Assembly: GCA_020403425.1 (NCBI GenBank)
Contig: JADBXR010000014.1
Span: 29,308-93,307, forward strand
Length of the DNA: 64,000 nucleotides
Direction of reading: 5' to 3'
Origin: Chitinophagaceae bacterium
GTDB lineage: Bacteria > Bacteroidota > Bacteroidia > Chitinophagales > Chitinophagaceae
The notes under the pieces are model-generated. The model saw nothing but the letters and a program-made list of their open reading frames with translations, did no database searches and was not told the DNA's origin. Of this stretch, positions 28,387 through 36,993 are shown in pieces. The translations under genes were made by a program, and so were the position numbers. Every line of letters begins with the position of its first letter. Within the stretch, counting starts at the first letter, position 1.

Positions 28387-28497
28387 TTCCGGTGCATTGT
28401 ATACGCTGAGTGCCGCGCTTAATTTTCACTAAAATAAGAAGTATATGTTCATAAATATTCACGTTTTTGCGCAAAGCATCTTTAATTTAGGGCCACT

Positions 28498-31122
28498 ATG
28501 ACTGCAGAGGAGCAAAGGCTGAGAGCAAACAGCACCAGGAAGATCCCCCTGGAACAATGGGGACCTTATTTATCGGAAAGACAGTGGGGCACCGTACGGG
28601 AAGACTATAGCGAAAATGGCGACGCCTGGAATTATGTACCCTTCAGCCATGCGCATGCACGCGCCTACCGCTGGGGCGAAGACGGACTGGGCGGTATTTC
28701 CGACTTCTTCGGCAATCTCTGTTTCTGCGTAGCGCTCTGGAACGGGAAAGATACCATCCTCAAAGAAAGACTCTTCGGCCTGGGCAACAACGAGGGTAAC
28801 CATGGTGAAGATGTGAAGGAGCTGTACTATTACCTGGAGAACCTGCCCACGCATTATTATATGCAGATGCTGTATAAGTATCCACAGCAGGCCTTCCCTT
28901 ACCAGGAGCTCATCAACCAGAACAAACAACGCAGCAAACTGGAACCCGAATATGAGATCCTCGATACCGGCATCTTCCAGGACAACGAATATTTTGATGT
29001 ACTGATTACCTACGCCAAAGTAAACAAAAAGGATATCGGGATCCGTATCGAGATCACCAATCGCTCAGCAAATGATGCACCGATCACAGTGCTGCCCACA
29101 CTCTGGTTCTTTAACCGCTGGCAATCCCGGGGACTGGACAAGAAACCCGTGATCAAATCCATCGACGACAGCTGTATGGTGAAGGCCAAACATGAACGGC
29201 TGGGTTCCTACTATTTCTATTATCCCCAGCCTAAACACGCTTTTTACACCGAGAATGAAACCAATACGGAAAAACTCTTTGGCAAAAAGAACGAATCCAT
29301 TTTTGTAAAAGACGCTTTTCACTATGCCATTATCCACAATAAAAACGTGGAAGCATTGAACGAAAAAAAGAGCGGTACCAAGTTTGCGCCCGTATATGAA
29401 TACCAGATCAAAGCCGGCGCCACCGAAACCCTGTACCTGCGTTTGAGTGATGTACAGATGGAAAACCCTTTCACCAAGGGCTTTACTGATATTTTTGACC
29501 AGCGCAAACAGGAGACCGACGAATATTATAACCGTATCCTCGCAGCCAATATCAGCGATGACCTGCGCAACATCCAACGCCAGGCACTGGCTGGACTGCT
29601 CTGGAGCAAACAGTATTATTATTACGATGTGGAACGCTGGCTCTCCGAACCCGATGGTATTGCCCATGTAGGCGATGAACGCAGCAGGGGGCGCAACCAC
29701 GACTGGCAACACCTCAAGAACCAGGACATCATCCTGATGCCCGACAAATGGGAATATCCCTGGTATGCGGCCTGGGACCTGGCTTTTCACTGTGTACCCA
29801 TGGCCATGGTAGACCCTGTATTTGCCAAACACCAGATATTGCTGGTGATGCGCGAGTGGTACATGAAACCCGACGGACAACTTCCTGCCTACGAATGGAA
29901 CTTCAGCGATGTGAACCCTCCGGTACATGCCTGGTCGGCACTGCAGGTGTACCAGATAGAGAAGAACAAGAATGGTAAAGGCGATATCAGCTTCCTGAAA
30001 AAAGTGTTCCACAAACTGATGATCAATTTTACCTGGTGGATCAACCGGAAAGATCCGAATGGGAACAACATGTTCGAAGGCGGTTTTCTTGGTCTCGACA
30101 ATATCGGTGTGTTCAATCGCAGTATTCAGCTGCACAGTGAGGCCAAACTGGAACAGGCCGATGGCACCAGTTGGATGGGCATGTACGCACTGAACCTGAT
30201 GGATATGGCACTGGAGATAGCCATGGAAGACGAAGCTTTCGAAGACAGCGCCACCAAGTTCTTTGAACATTTCGTACTGATCGCAGAAGCACTGAACCTG
30301 CTGGGTCTGTGGAACGAGGAGGACCAGTTCTTTTACGATACACTGGGCCTGCCCAACAACACCACCATTCAGTTACGCATACAATCCATCGTGGGATTGA
30401 CCTCTCTGTTTGCCGTATCGGTGATCGAGAAAAAAATGCTGACCAAACTGGAAGATTTTACCAAACGCATCACCTGGTTCGAACAGTACCGGAAAAAGAA
30501 CAAGAGATTCTGGCCCAACGAAGAGATCGCTGATGAGGACAGGATGCTGATATCGCTGATACCCAAGAACAAACTCATCGCCCTGCTGAAGAGGGTGTTG
30601 AGCGAAACGGAATTCTTATCGGAAGGCGGGATCCGTGCCTTATCCAAATACCACGAAAAGAATCCCTACTCTGTAACCATCGAAGGGCATGTGTATTCGA
30701 TACAATACGATCCCGGTGATTCCACTTCTGATTTTTTTGGTGGTAACAGCAACTGGCGAGGCCCCGTGTGGATGCCCATCAATTACCTGATCATCCAGAG
30801 CATCAAAAAGTTCGGTGAGTTCTACGATGGCTCGCTGAGTATTGAATACCCTACTGGGTCGGGTGTGTACATGGACCTGAAACAGGTGGCCAATGAACTG
30901 GCCAAACGCGTGACCAGCCTGTTTGAACTGGATGCACAGAACCACCGCAAACTGCACGGCGACCAGAACTGGTTTTACAGTAGACCCGAGAACAAGGACT
31001 TGGTACTGTTCTATGAATATTTCCATGGCGATACCGGCAGGGGATTGGGTGCCAGTCACCAAAGCGGCTGGACCAGCCTCATCGCACAACTCATTGCAGA
31101 CAGGGAAGAGAGCCAACAGTGA
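28498..31122 (+). CDS. GH63-type glucosidase (MGH1-like)
   Basis: An 874-residue protein without a signal peptide, similar in layout to bacterial proteins annotated as glucosidase within the mannosyl-oligosaccharide-glucosidase (GH63) group. The N-terminal part (about 1-330) is a beta-rich domain beginning with an aromatic, Trp-containing segment. The remainder is an (alpha/alpha)6 barrel with features such as WYAAWDLAFHCVPMA, YEWNFSDVNPPVHAW, GLDNIGVFNRS and GPVWMPINYL, which carry the usual acidic catalytic candidates. It is a single gene, divergent from the D-aminoacylase with a 111-base gap. The natural substrate is unknown. Confidence 0.85.
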   Translation: MTAEEQRLRANSTRKIPLEQWGPYLSERQWGTVREDYSENGDAWNYVPFSHAHARAYRWGEDGLGGISDFFGNLCFCVALWNGKDTILKERLFGLGNNEGNHGEDVKELYYYLENLPTHYYMQMLYKYPQQAFPYQELINQNKQRSKLEPEYEILDTGIFQDNEYFDVLITYAKVNKKDIGIRIEITNRSANDAPITVLPTLWFFNRWQSRGLDKKPVIKSIDDSCMVKAKHERLGSYYFYYPQPKHAFYTENETNTEKLFGKKNESIFVKDAFHYAIIHNKNVEALNEKKSGTKFAPVYEYQIKAGATETLYLRLSDVQMENPFTKGFTDIFDQRKQETDEYYNRILAANISDDLRNIQRQALAGLLWSKQYYYYDVERWLSEPDGIAHVGDERSRGRNHDWQHLKNQDIILMPDKWEYPWYAAWDLAFHCVPMAMVDPVFAKHQILLVMREWYMKPDGQLPAYEWNFSDVNPPVHAWSALQVYQIEKNKNGKGDISFLKKVFHKLMINFTWWINRKDPNGNNMFEGGFLGLDNIGVFNRSIQLHSEAKLEQADGTSWMGMYALNLMDMALEIAMEDEAFEDSATKFFEHFVLIAEALNLLGLWNEEDQFFYDTLGLPNNTTIQLRIQSIVGLTSLFAVSVIEKKMLTKLEDFTKRITWFEQYRKKNKRFWPNEEIADEDRMLISLIPKNKLIALLKRVLSETEFLSEGGIRALSKYHEKNPYSVTIEGHVYSIQYDPGDSTSDFFGGNSNWRGPVWMPINYLIIQSIKKFGEFYDGSLSIEYPTGSGVYMDLKQVANELAKRVTSLFELDAQNHRKLHGDQNWFYSRPENKDLVLFYEYFHGDTGRGLGASHQSGWTSLIAQLIADREESQQ

Positions 31123-31154
31123 TAACCTCTTTCCCCTTTCTTTCTCTTGTCCTT

Positions 31155-31222
31155 CTCTTAGTGAAACCTTCCGCACCTTCAGCCATTGTGCTAATAAGCG
31201 GGATGTTTTGTTTCACTAAGAG
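31155..31222. repeat. Inverted repeat with long loop
   Basis: CTCTTAGTGAAAC and GTTTCACTAAGAG are perfectly complementary 13-base arms 42 bases apart, just after the glucosidase gene. Flanking pyrimidine and purine tracts (CCCCTTTCTTTCTCTTG and AGAGAGAAAGAGGGG) extend the pairing imperfectly. A terminator or mRNA 3'-end stabiliser is possible. Confidence 0.55.
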
Positions 31223-31491
31223 CTAAAGAGAGAAAGAGGGGACAAGAGAGTTGCTTTCTTACCGCTCCAGCAGGATGGTAGTGGTCAGAAGTTTTATGGT
31301 GGGTTACAAGTTATCGGTCTTGTTTTCGGTGTTACACGAACAAGACACGATCACTTTCTTCTTATTTCCTTCTTGTTTTGTTCGTTACTGCTTTACCATT
31401 TCTTCCATCCCCGGCCGCTGAAAGAGCGAACAGGAATAGGATCAGAATAGAACCAGTAACGGACCAAAAACGAATGAGAATGGGACCGGAA

Positions 31492-31524
31492 GGGCATTTG
31501 AAGGGCACTTAATGGGCACTTGAA
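31492..31524. repeat. Three tandem 11-base repeats
   Basis: GGGCATTTGAA, GGGCACTTAAT and GGGCACTTGAA follow each other without gaps. They are directly before the palindrome CCCCTGAAAGGGG. No function is evident. Confidence 0.6.
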
Positions 31525-31809
31525 CCCCTGAAAGGGGGTGAGGTGGCAGAATTGACTTAGGGGGGTATGGGATCTGGTGTTTTACAGGTAAACCGCGATG
31601 AGCCGGGTACTGAGTAACTCAGTGCCCGAAAATATTCGAATAGGGAAGACTATACAATGGCCGAATTTAATTGTAAGAAGGCTTTTCGATATTTTATCGT
31701 ACACCCTGGAACTGTTGAACAGATGAGCAAGGAACAGATGAGCGGATGCATACGCCTTAGCAGGAACGCTACCTGATTATTGGATTTTGAGTAACTTTCG
31801 GTAAATCCA

Positions 31810-32901
31810 ATGCACATGCCTATTTACATGGATCTACACATCCTCCCCGGGATCAACGCTGAGGATGCTGCCGATGCGCATTTTTTAGACGTGAAAAGCC
31901 AGGATGAACATGGCTGCAAATGTTTTACCTATTGGGTGGATAAGGAACAGGGTCAGGTATTCTGTCTGATAGAAGCCCCCTCCAAAGAAAATGTGGCCGA
32001 GCTGCACAGGAACACACATGGATTTGTGCCACATAAGATCATAGAAGTGGAGCCAGGTTTTGTACGTTCTTTTCTGGGCCGTATCACGGATCCTGAGCAT
32101 GCGAAAAAGAACAAGCAGGGATTATTACTGATCGACGAACCCGCTTTCCGGATCATTCTTTTCATCACCGTTCCTGATCCGGTATTACAACAGGAACAAT
32201 ATGGCGTTGACCTGGCACAAGAACGCCTTACCCGCCGAAACCAGTTCATCCGCGAACAGATCGTCGAACACAAAGGCAAAGAAGTGATGTACGATGGTAA
32301 TGCGCTTCTGGGTTCTTTTATTGCAGCCAGTGATGCACTTGCTGCAGCCAGAGAGATACTGGCTTATGGAAAAGAGAATGAACAACACTACTCTATCAAT
32401 ATTCACGCCGGCCCGCCTGTGGGAACACTCGACACCCTGTTTGGAGAATGTCTGCAACTGCTGGAGCGCATGAGTACCTGGGTAAGACCAACAGGTATTT
32501 CTTTGACGCAGCCCATAAAAAACATACTGTCGAAAGAATTATTACACAGTGCCGACAAAGGCTTTTTCGTTCTTGACCAAAAAGAAGAGATCTTACTGAA
32601 TAACTGGCTGACCGCATTGGAAAGATGCCACACCAGTGAATACCAGGTCAGCGATTACGCAAGATCGCTGAATATGAGCACCTCCCAACTTTATCGCAAT
32701 ACAATCCGGCTTACCGGTTTCTCGCCCAATGAACTGTTACAAAAATACCGGCTGCAGAAGGCCCGATCATTGATGAAAGAAAAGAAGCTATCGATCGCCG
32801 ACATCGCTTTTCAGTGCGGGTTCAGCAGTCCGTCGTACTTCACCAAATGTTTCCGGAAAGCGCATGGCATATTGCCGCTTGCTTATATGGAGCGTTTATG
32901 A
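31810..32901 (+). CDS. AraC-family regulator with DUF4242 and cyclase-fold sensor domains
   Basis: A 363-residue fusion. Residues 3-85 match DUF4242 (MPIYMDLHILPG, VFCLIEAPSKENVAELH), a small ferredoxin-like fold known in a Streptomyces nickel-binding protein. Residues about 110-245 look like a degenerate class III nucleotide-cyclase fold (RRNQFIREQIVEHKGKEVMYDG and INIHAGPP...FGECLQLLERM). Residues about 270-363 form the AraC helix-turn-helix pair ending in SIADIAFQCGFSSPSYFTKCF. The ATG at 31816 is an alternative start closer to other DUF4242 proteins. It probably senses a small ligand or metal and regulates the exported DUF4242 gene next to it. Confidence 0.8.
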   Translation: MHMPIYMDLHILPGINAEDAADAHFLDVKSQDEHGCKCFTYWVDKEQGQVFCLIEAPSKENVAELHRNTHGFVPHKIIEVEPGFVRSFLGRITDPEHAKKNKQGLLLIDEPAFRIILFITVPDPVLQQEQYGVDLAQERLTRRNQFIREQIVEHKGKEVMYDGNALLGSFIAASDALAAAREILAYGKENEQHYSINIHAGPPVGTLDTLFGECLQLLERMSTWVRPTGISLTQPIKNILSKELLHSADKGFFVLDQKEEILLNNWLTALERCHTSEYQVSDYARSLNMSTSQLYRNTIRLTGFSPNELLQKYRLQKARSLMKEKKLSIADIAFQCGFSSPSYFTKCFRKAHGILPLAYMERL

Positions 32902-32967
32902 ACCGGTTTGCAGGATTTTTACCATTTTTTGCACGATATGGTACAGCCATCCCCCTGGATGTGCGGG

Positions 32968-32975
32968 TAGTTTTG
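32968..32975 (+). promoter_or_regulatory. Candidate -7 box for the exported DUF4242 gene
   Basis: TAGTTTTG matches TAnnTTTG exactly and lies 24 bases before the ATG at 33000. No clear TTG -33 element is placed correctly. The box implies that the gene can be transcribed separately from the regulator upstream. Confidence 0.4.
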
Positions 32976-32999
32976 TTTCCTAAACCAACATCTTATACC

Positions 33000-33389
33000 A
33001 TGAAACAAACTACCAACCTCTACCGCCTGCTTTTGGTAGGCCTTCTCCTGATCCCCGGATTTTTTGCCATGGCGCAACAAACGGGCAACACCAAGAAAGA
33101 AACGCCGGTTATGAAGACCTACCTAATCGAAAGGGATATTCCCGGCGCCAGTAAGTTCACCAATATCGAGCTGAAGGGCATTTCGCAAAAATCCTGTACG
33201 GTGCTGACCGAAATGGGCCCGAAGATCAAATGGCAGCAGAGTTATGTTGCGGGTAATAAAATTTACTGCGTATACCAGGCCGAGAACGAGGAACTGTTAA
33301 GAGAGCATGCCAAAAAAGGCGGTTTCCCGATCACACAGATCACCGAAATCGCCAATATCATCAGTCCGGAAACAGCTAAGGACAAGTAA
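33000..33389 (+). CDS. Exported DUF4242 protein
   Basis: A 129-residue protein starting at the ATG at 33000, which opens a clear signal peptide (residues 1-26, ending AMAQ); longer in-frame versions overlap the regulator gene and lack one. After a short linker, a single DUF4242 domain spans about residues 37-120 (KTYLIERDIPGA, YCVYQAENEELLREHA). The upstream regulator carries the same domain, so both may bind the same ligand. The domain's molecular role in the periplasm is unknown. Confidence 0.8.
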   Translation: MKQTTNLYRLLLVGLLLIPGFFAMAQQTGNTKKETPVMKTYLIERDIPGASKFTNIELKGISQKSCTVLTEMGPKIKWQQSYVAGNKIYCVYQAENEELLREHAKKGGFPITQITEIANIISPETAKDK

Positions 33390-33428
33390 ACAGAGGTCTA
33401 TCCACGTTAAAACCACTACCGGGTATCG

Positions 33429-33474
33429 CCGCGCCTTTGCGTCTTTGCGAGCAAACTCTCTCGCAAAGACGCGG
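33429..33474. terminator. Hairpin terminator, palindromic repeat copy B
   Basis: GCGTCTTTGCGAG (33439-33451) and CTCGCAAAGACGC (33460-33472) are perfect 13-base arms around an 8-base loop, between convergent genes. The flanking CCGCGCCTTT matches copy A at 21624. There is no long T run, so it may act bidirectionally or as a mobile palindromic repeat. Confidence 0.65.
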
Positions 33475-33509
33475 GTGAGGCTGAACGAACGGTATCGCCT
33501 TACGCCGCA

Positions 33510-33836
33510 TCAGAACACCAGGAACAAGGTCTTATCTGAATCAACATACGAGATATAATACCTTTTCAAACTCATCAGGTTATAGTTTGAACTGGCAATG
33601 GAAACAAAGGGAGCATTGAACTGGTAGGTCTTTCCATAATCTGGTCCATACGTAATGGTACCACCACCACTGCCCGGAACATATTCCGTAGCAGGTATCA
33701 CTCTTACCACACTCTCTGTTCTGATCACATCCTGGAGCCGCCTGGCTACAAGTTGCGCATCTGTTTCTGTCTCTTTTTTACAGGAGGCAGACAGGAGAAC
33801 CAGCAAAACCAGTAATAGGGGGATTCGCTTTTTCAT
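33510..33836 (-). CDS. Small lipoprotein, unknown function
   Basis: A 108-residue predicted lipoprotein. The ATG at 33836 opens MKKRIPLLLVLLVLL with lipobox SASC near residue 20, followed by a Lys/Glu-rich linker (KKETETD). The body contains a Gly-rich turn (GSGGGTITYGPDYG) and a beta-type C-terminus. I do not recognise the family. It is convergent with the DUF4242 gene and has no obvious operon partner. Confidence 0.65.
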   Translation of the reverse strand: MKKRIPLLLVLLVLLSASCKKETETDAQLVARRLQDVIRTESVVRVIPATEYVPGSGGGTITYGPDYGKTYQFNAPFVSIASSNYNLMSLKRYYISYVDSDKTLFLVF

Positions 33837-34062
33837 AAGAAAAAATTTCCCAATTTTCGGATTTCCGGGGATTTCTAACAATGACCAATATCATGGATCG
33901 ACACGGCAAACGGTCGCGGCTATTTTCTTCCGGTTCGGCCAGGTAGCAAAACGCTGAAATTCACCGCAGAGACGGGGAGAACGGAGCGTTTGTACAGAGT
34001 TACGGGGTGGTAAAATTACTGCATCCATTATTCCCGGCTCCATGAAGAATGTAACAAGGATA

Positions 34063-34173
34063 TCATTTTTGCTTTCTGATATACCTCACTATCAGGTAAA
34101 TCATCGATGTCAGGAATAACAGGCAAACGATCGACCAAACAAAGAGGCCCGGACTAAATACATGTATTTCCAT
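34063..34173 (-). CDS. Possible 36-residue membrane protein
   Basis: A short frame, ATG at 34173 and TGA at 34063. It encodes a leader MEIHVFSPGLF, one strongly hydrophobic segment of about 22 residues (WSIVCLLFLTS...LIV) and a basic tail RYIRKQK. That topology, N-out or short N-terminus, one helix, positive C-tail, is typical of real bacterial small membrane proteins. It is on the same strand as the pyrophosphatase-like gene and 62 bases after its stop. No homologue is recalled; chance cannot be excluded. Confidence 0.45.
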   Translation of the reverse strand: MEIHVFSPGLFVWSIVCLLFLTSMIYLIVRYIRKQK

Positions 34174-34235
34174 GTAGCTATCTGGTTTTGTTGAAGGATT
34201 ATTTCACAGTAAGTTACTCACTTGGCAACAGATAT

Positions 34236-35495
34236 TTAGTGTCGGAGTATATTTTTCAACACTTGCTGTTTTCCATCGATCTGCTGTTCATCATACTTCA
34301 ACCCCAACAGGTTGGCGATCAATGGGTATACATGTATGTTCTCAAAACCGGGTATCCGCAGACCCTGTTTAAATGCTGGTCCCCAGGCCAGGAAACTGGC
34401 GCGCATATCGGGCAGGTGGTTATCGAACCCATGTTTGCCGGGGGTGATCTTGCGGTTGTTGATATTGAACACTTTGGGCAAATGCGGTTCCAGTATCAGG
34501 TTGCCCAGTCGCCGGTAGCGGTCATCGCTTGTTCTGTAATGCCAGTGGGCGGGGGTTTCATCCAGTTTGTATACGGTAAAGGCGGTCTCATTTTTCAGCG
34601 CCTGGTAAGTGCTTTCGATGCGGCTGCTGTCTTTAGCATATACATGCAGCAACGCATCGCCGGAAGGCACGATGAATGCCGCGGTATCGATCGCTGCCGG
34701 TAAGGCCAATGTGTTACCAGAATCAACCTTCGTCATACCATGGTCCGATACAAAAATATAATTGATGGGCAGGCCCAGCGGTTGCAATGCCTGTTGTAAG
34801 GCATGAATACTGCTATCTACGAACTGCACGGCATCGGTGACCCGACTGTCATCGGGTCCGTAATAATGTGCATCATGATCTACCTGCGGAAAATAGAAAG
34901 TGATCAGGTGGGGGCGTTTTTCTTCCGGCAGACTTAACCAGTTCTTCACGGTATTGATGCGATCGCCAATGGCAATTTTTTCGTTGTAGTGATAATAGTA
35001 GGTCGGCCTTGTATCTTGTATATCTGCTTCTGATGCCACCCAGTAGAAACTGGCCGTTAGCATCTGCTGTTTTTCTGCCAGCACCCAGAGTGGGGTGCCG
35101 CCATACCAGCTGCCATCTGCCACCTGTGTTTTGTTACCCATGCCATAGAACTGCTGGCGGCGGGTATCATAATAGCTGTTGTCCACCAATCCGTGGTGCG
35201 AAGGGTATAAACCTGTTACCAGCGTATAATGGTTGGGAAAGGTGAGTGATGGGAAGGAGGGTGTCATATACTCCGCCCGCACACCTTTCTGCGAAATGTT
35301 TTTCAGGAAACCAGCTTTGTGCTTCTCCACGAAATCGGCACGGAAACCATCGGCAGAGATCAGGATCACGTATGGCTTCCTGTATTGCGAGGGATGGTTG
35401 CTGCGGCCGGGTACCACCTGCTGCGCCGTATCCTGCGAAAGTGCTGCGGAAAAAATAAAAGCGGCAAGCAACAATAAAAAGGGTCTGGAAAACAT
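34236..35495 (-). CDS. Ectonucleotide pyrophosphatase/phosphodiesterase-like enzyme
   Basis: A 419-residue exported enzyme of the alkaline phosphatase superfamily with signal peptide (residues 1-20). Metal-site motifs: ISADGFRADF near residue 48 with the first Asp, the nucleophile Thr in SFPSLTFPNH near residue 83, YFPQVDHDAHYYGPDD in the middle, VSDHGMT near residue 250 and a late GKHGFDN. This is the standard ENPP layout and length for Bacteroidota. It would hydrolyse nucleotide or phosphodiester substrates in the periplasm. It is divergent from the MFS gene with a palindromic repeat between them. Confidence 0.88.
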   Translation of the reverse strand: MFSRPFLLLLAAFIFSAALSQDTAQQVVPGRSNHPSQYRKPYVILISADGFRADFVEKHKAGFLKNISQKGVRAEYMTPSFPSLTFPNHYTLVTGLYPSHHGLVDNSYYDTRRQQFYGMGNKTQVADGSWYGGTPLWVLAEKQQMLTASFYWVASEADIQDTRPTYYYHYNEKIAIGDRINTVKNWLSLPEEKRPHLITFYFPQVDHDAHYYGPDDSRVTDAVQFVDSSIHALQQALQPLGLPINYIFVSDHGMTKVDSGNTLALPAAIDTAAFIVPSGDALLHVYAKDSSRIESTYQALKNETAFTVYKLDETPAHWHYRTSDDRYRRLGNLILEPHLPKVFNINNRKITPGKHGFDNHLPDMRASFLAWGPAFKQGLRIPGFENIHVYPLIANLLGLKYDEQQIDGKQQVLKNILRH

Positions 35496-35531
35496 AACAC
35501 ACTATTTAAGAGGTCCAAAGATAGTTGCTGC

Positions 35532-35585
35532 CCGCGCCTTTGCATCCTTGTGATCAAAAATTATAAGCAAAGACACAAAGTAGCA
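35532..35585. repeat. Palindromic intergenic repeat, copy C
   Basis: CCGCGCCTTTGCATCCTTGTGA followed 12 bases later by AAGCAAAGACACAAAGTAGC gives an imperfect inverted repeat of the same family as copies A and B. Here it lies between divergent genes, where a terminator is not needed, which argues for a dispersed repeat rather than a simple terminator. Confidence 0.6.
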
Positions 35586-35652
35586 GGCAAGGAAGGGGTT
35601 GACATAGGCAAACTGCCGGTGAATAAGTAAATTACAGCCTTCAACACACTGC

Positions 35653-36891
35653 ATGAAAAAAAGATACCAGGTCCTGTTCGCTCTTTCGCTTTTATCCATG
35701 ATCACGTTCCTGGACCGCATCGCGCTCTCATCTGCCAGCAGTTCCATCATGGACGACCTACAGATCAGTACCGTGCAGTGGGGTTGGATCATGGGCATGT
35801 TCACCATGGCCTATGGCCTGTTTGAAATACCCACCGGCTGGCTGGGCGACAGGATCGGTGGCAAAAAAGTGTTGATACGCGTAGTGCTCTGGTGGTCGTT
35901 CTTCACCATACTCACCGGTTTTTCTACGGGTTTCACCATGTTGCTCATTGTCCGTTTTTTATTCGGCATGGGTGAGGCGGGTGCTTATCCCAATACCTCC
36001 ATTGTATTAAGTAAGTGGTTTCCTGTGCTCGAGCGGGGACGGGCGCAATCGATCATCTGGGGTGCATCACGCATTGGTGCGGCATTAACACCTTTCCTGG
36101 TGATCCCGCTACAGCAAAACTATAGCTGGCATGTTTCCTTTTATGTGTTGGGCGCCATCGGTATCATCTGGGTCATATTCTGGATGTTCTGGCACAGAGA
36201 AGAACCTGCGCAAAGTACCTCCATCAGCAAAGAAGAACTGGACCATATCCTTACCAACCGCGACCTTCCGCTTGATCCGCATGAAAACACCAACGGTACG
36301 TGGAAACAGTTGTTCCGCTCAGCCAATATCTGGTTCCTGCTGGCCATGTATTTCTGTTATGCCACCGGCACTTATTTTTTTCAGAGCTGGTTCCATACTT
36401 ACCTGCAAAAAGGCAGACTGATTCCGCAGGAGAACCTGATCTGGGCCTCATCATTACCGTATATACTGGCGGCACTGGGTTGTTTGGGTGGTGGCTGGTT
36501 AAGTGATAAGGCCTGTTTACGCTACGGCAAAAAATGGGGAAGAAGGATCGTTCCACTGATCGGCCTGTTTATCGCAGGGTTCTGTATGATCGGCGCCTCA
36601 TTGGTGCAGGATAACCTTATCGCCATCATTGCACTGGCGGTGGGTATGGCCTGTATGGACGTGACCGCACCCGTGGCCTGGGCCGTGGCCATGGATCTGG
36701 GCGGGAACAAAAGTGGCGCTGTTTCGGGGTCCATGAATACAGCGGGGTTAACCGGCGCCTATCTCAGCACCATACTCTTTGGTTATCTCGCTTCCAACTA
36801 TGGATATTACTTACCCGTATTACTCATCGGTATCATCGTAATTGCAGGCGCTTTTCTCTGGCTACGGATCGATGCCACCCAAAAAATATAA
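35653..36891 (+). CDS. MFS transporter (anion:cation symporter type)
   Basis: A 412-residue permease with 12 hydrophobic segments. The MFS motif A is seen as GWLGDRIGGKKVLI near residue 65, followed by FLFGMGEAGAYPNTS, typical of the ACS group that includes sugar-acid carriers such as GudP. There is no signal peptide. It is convergent with a Gfo/Idh oxidoreductase and close to a second one and a DUF1080 gene, so it may import a sugar acid or 3-keto sugar (inference). Confidence 0.88.
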   Translation: MKKRYQVLFALSLLSMITFLDRIALSSASSSIMDDLQISTVQWGWIMGMFTMAYGLFEIPTGWLGDRIGGKKVLIRVVLWWSFFTILTGFSTGFTMLLIVRFLFGMGEAGAYPNTSIVLSKWFPVLERGRAQSIIWGASRIGAALTPFLVIPLQQNYSWHVSFYVLGAIGIIWVIFWMFWHREEPAQSTSISKEELDHILTNRDLPLDPHENTNGTWKQLFRSANIWFLLAMYFCYATGTYFFQSWFHTYLQKGRLIPQENLIWASSLPYILAALGCLGGGWLSDKACLRYGKKWGRRIVPLIGLFIAGFCMIGASLVQDNLIAIIALAVGMACMDVTAPVAWAVAMDLGGNKSGAVSGSMNTAGLTGAYLSTILFGYLASNYGYYLPVLLIGIIVIAGAFLWLRIDATQKI

Positions 36892-36914
36892 GCTTTCATA
36901 CATGGCACAAAAAA

Positions 36915-36944
36915 CGCTGCGATGAACCCTTATTCACCGCAGCG
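36915..36944 (-). terminator. Intrinsic terminator of the first Gfo/Idh gene
   Basis: Arms CGCTGCGATGAA (36915-36926) and TTCACCGCAGCG (36933-36944) pair with one mismatch around a 6-base loop. On the minus strand the hairpin is followed by six T. It ends the Gfo/Idh transcript and may also stop the convergent MFS transcript. Low-complexity CACTCATT repeats lie between it and the gene (36957-36990). Confidence 0.75.
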
Positions 36945-36993
36945 CCAAGAATAATTCACCCTTCACTCATTCACTCACACACTCATTCACTCA

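Larger units (their letters stand above)
31123..31809. other. Long intergenic stretch with repeats, no gene seen
   Basis: No convincing coding frame. Visible structures: a perfect 13-base inverted repeat CTCTTAGTGAAAC (31155-31167) and its complement (31210-31222) around a 42-base loop; an inverted pair CTTGTT/AACAAG (31319-31344); three direct copies of an 11-base word of the type GGGCAYTTRAA (31492-31524); and CCCCTGAAAGGGG (31525-31537). The first hairpin may terminate the glucosidase transcript. Confidence 0.6.

Noticed and set aside
29065..30270. A 401-codon open frame on the minus strand inside the glucosidase gene
   Set aside because: It is antisense to a clearly conserved enzyme and its product has no recognisable motif; it arises from the codon pattern of the real gene.
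32814..32999. An N-terminal extension of the exported DUF4242 protein overlapping the regulator gene
   Set aside because: It would bury the signal peptide; the ATG at 33000 with a -7 box before it is preferred.
36954..36990. CACTCATT-type repeats as a possible CRISPR array
   Set aside because: Units are about 8 bases, directly adjacent, without unique spacers, and no cas genes are present.
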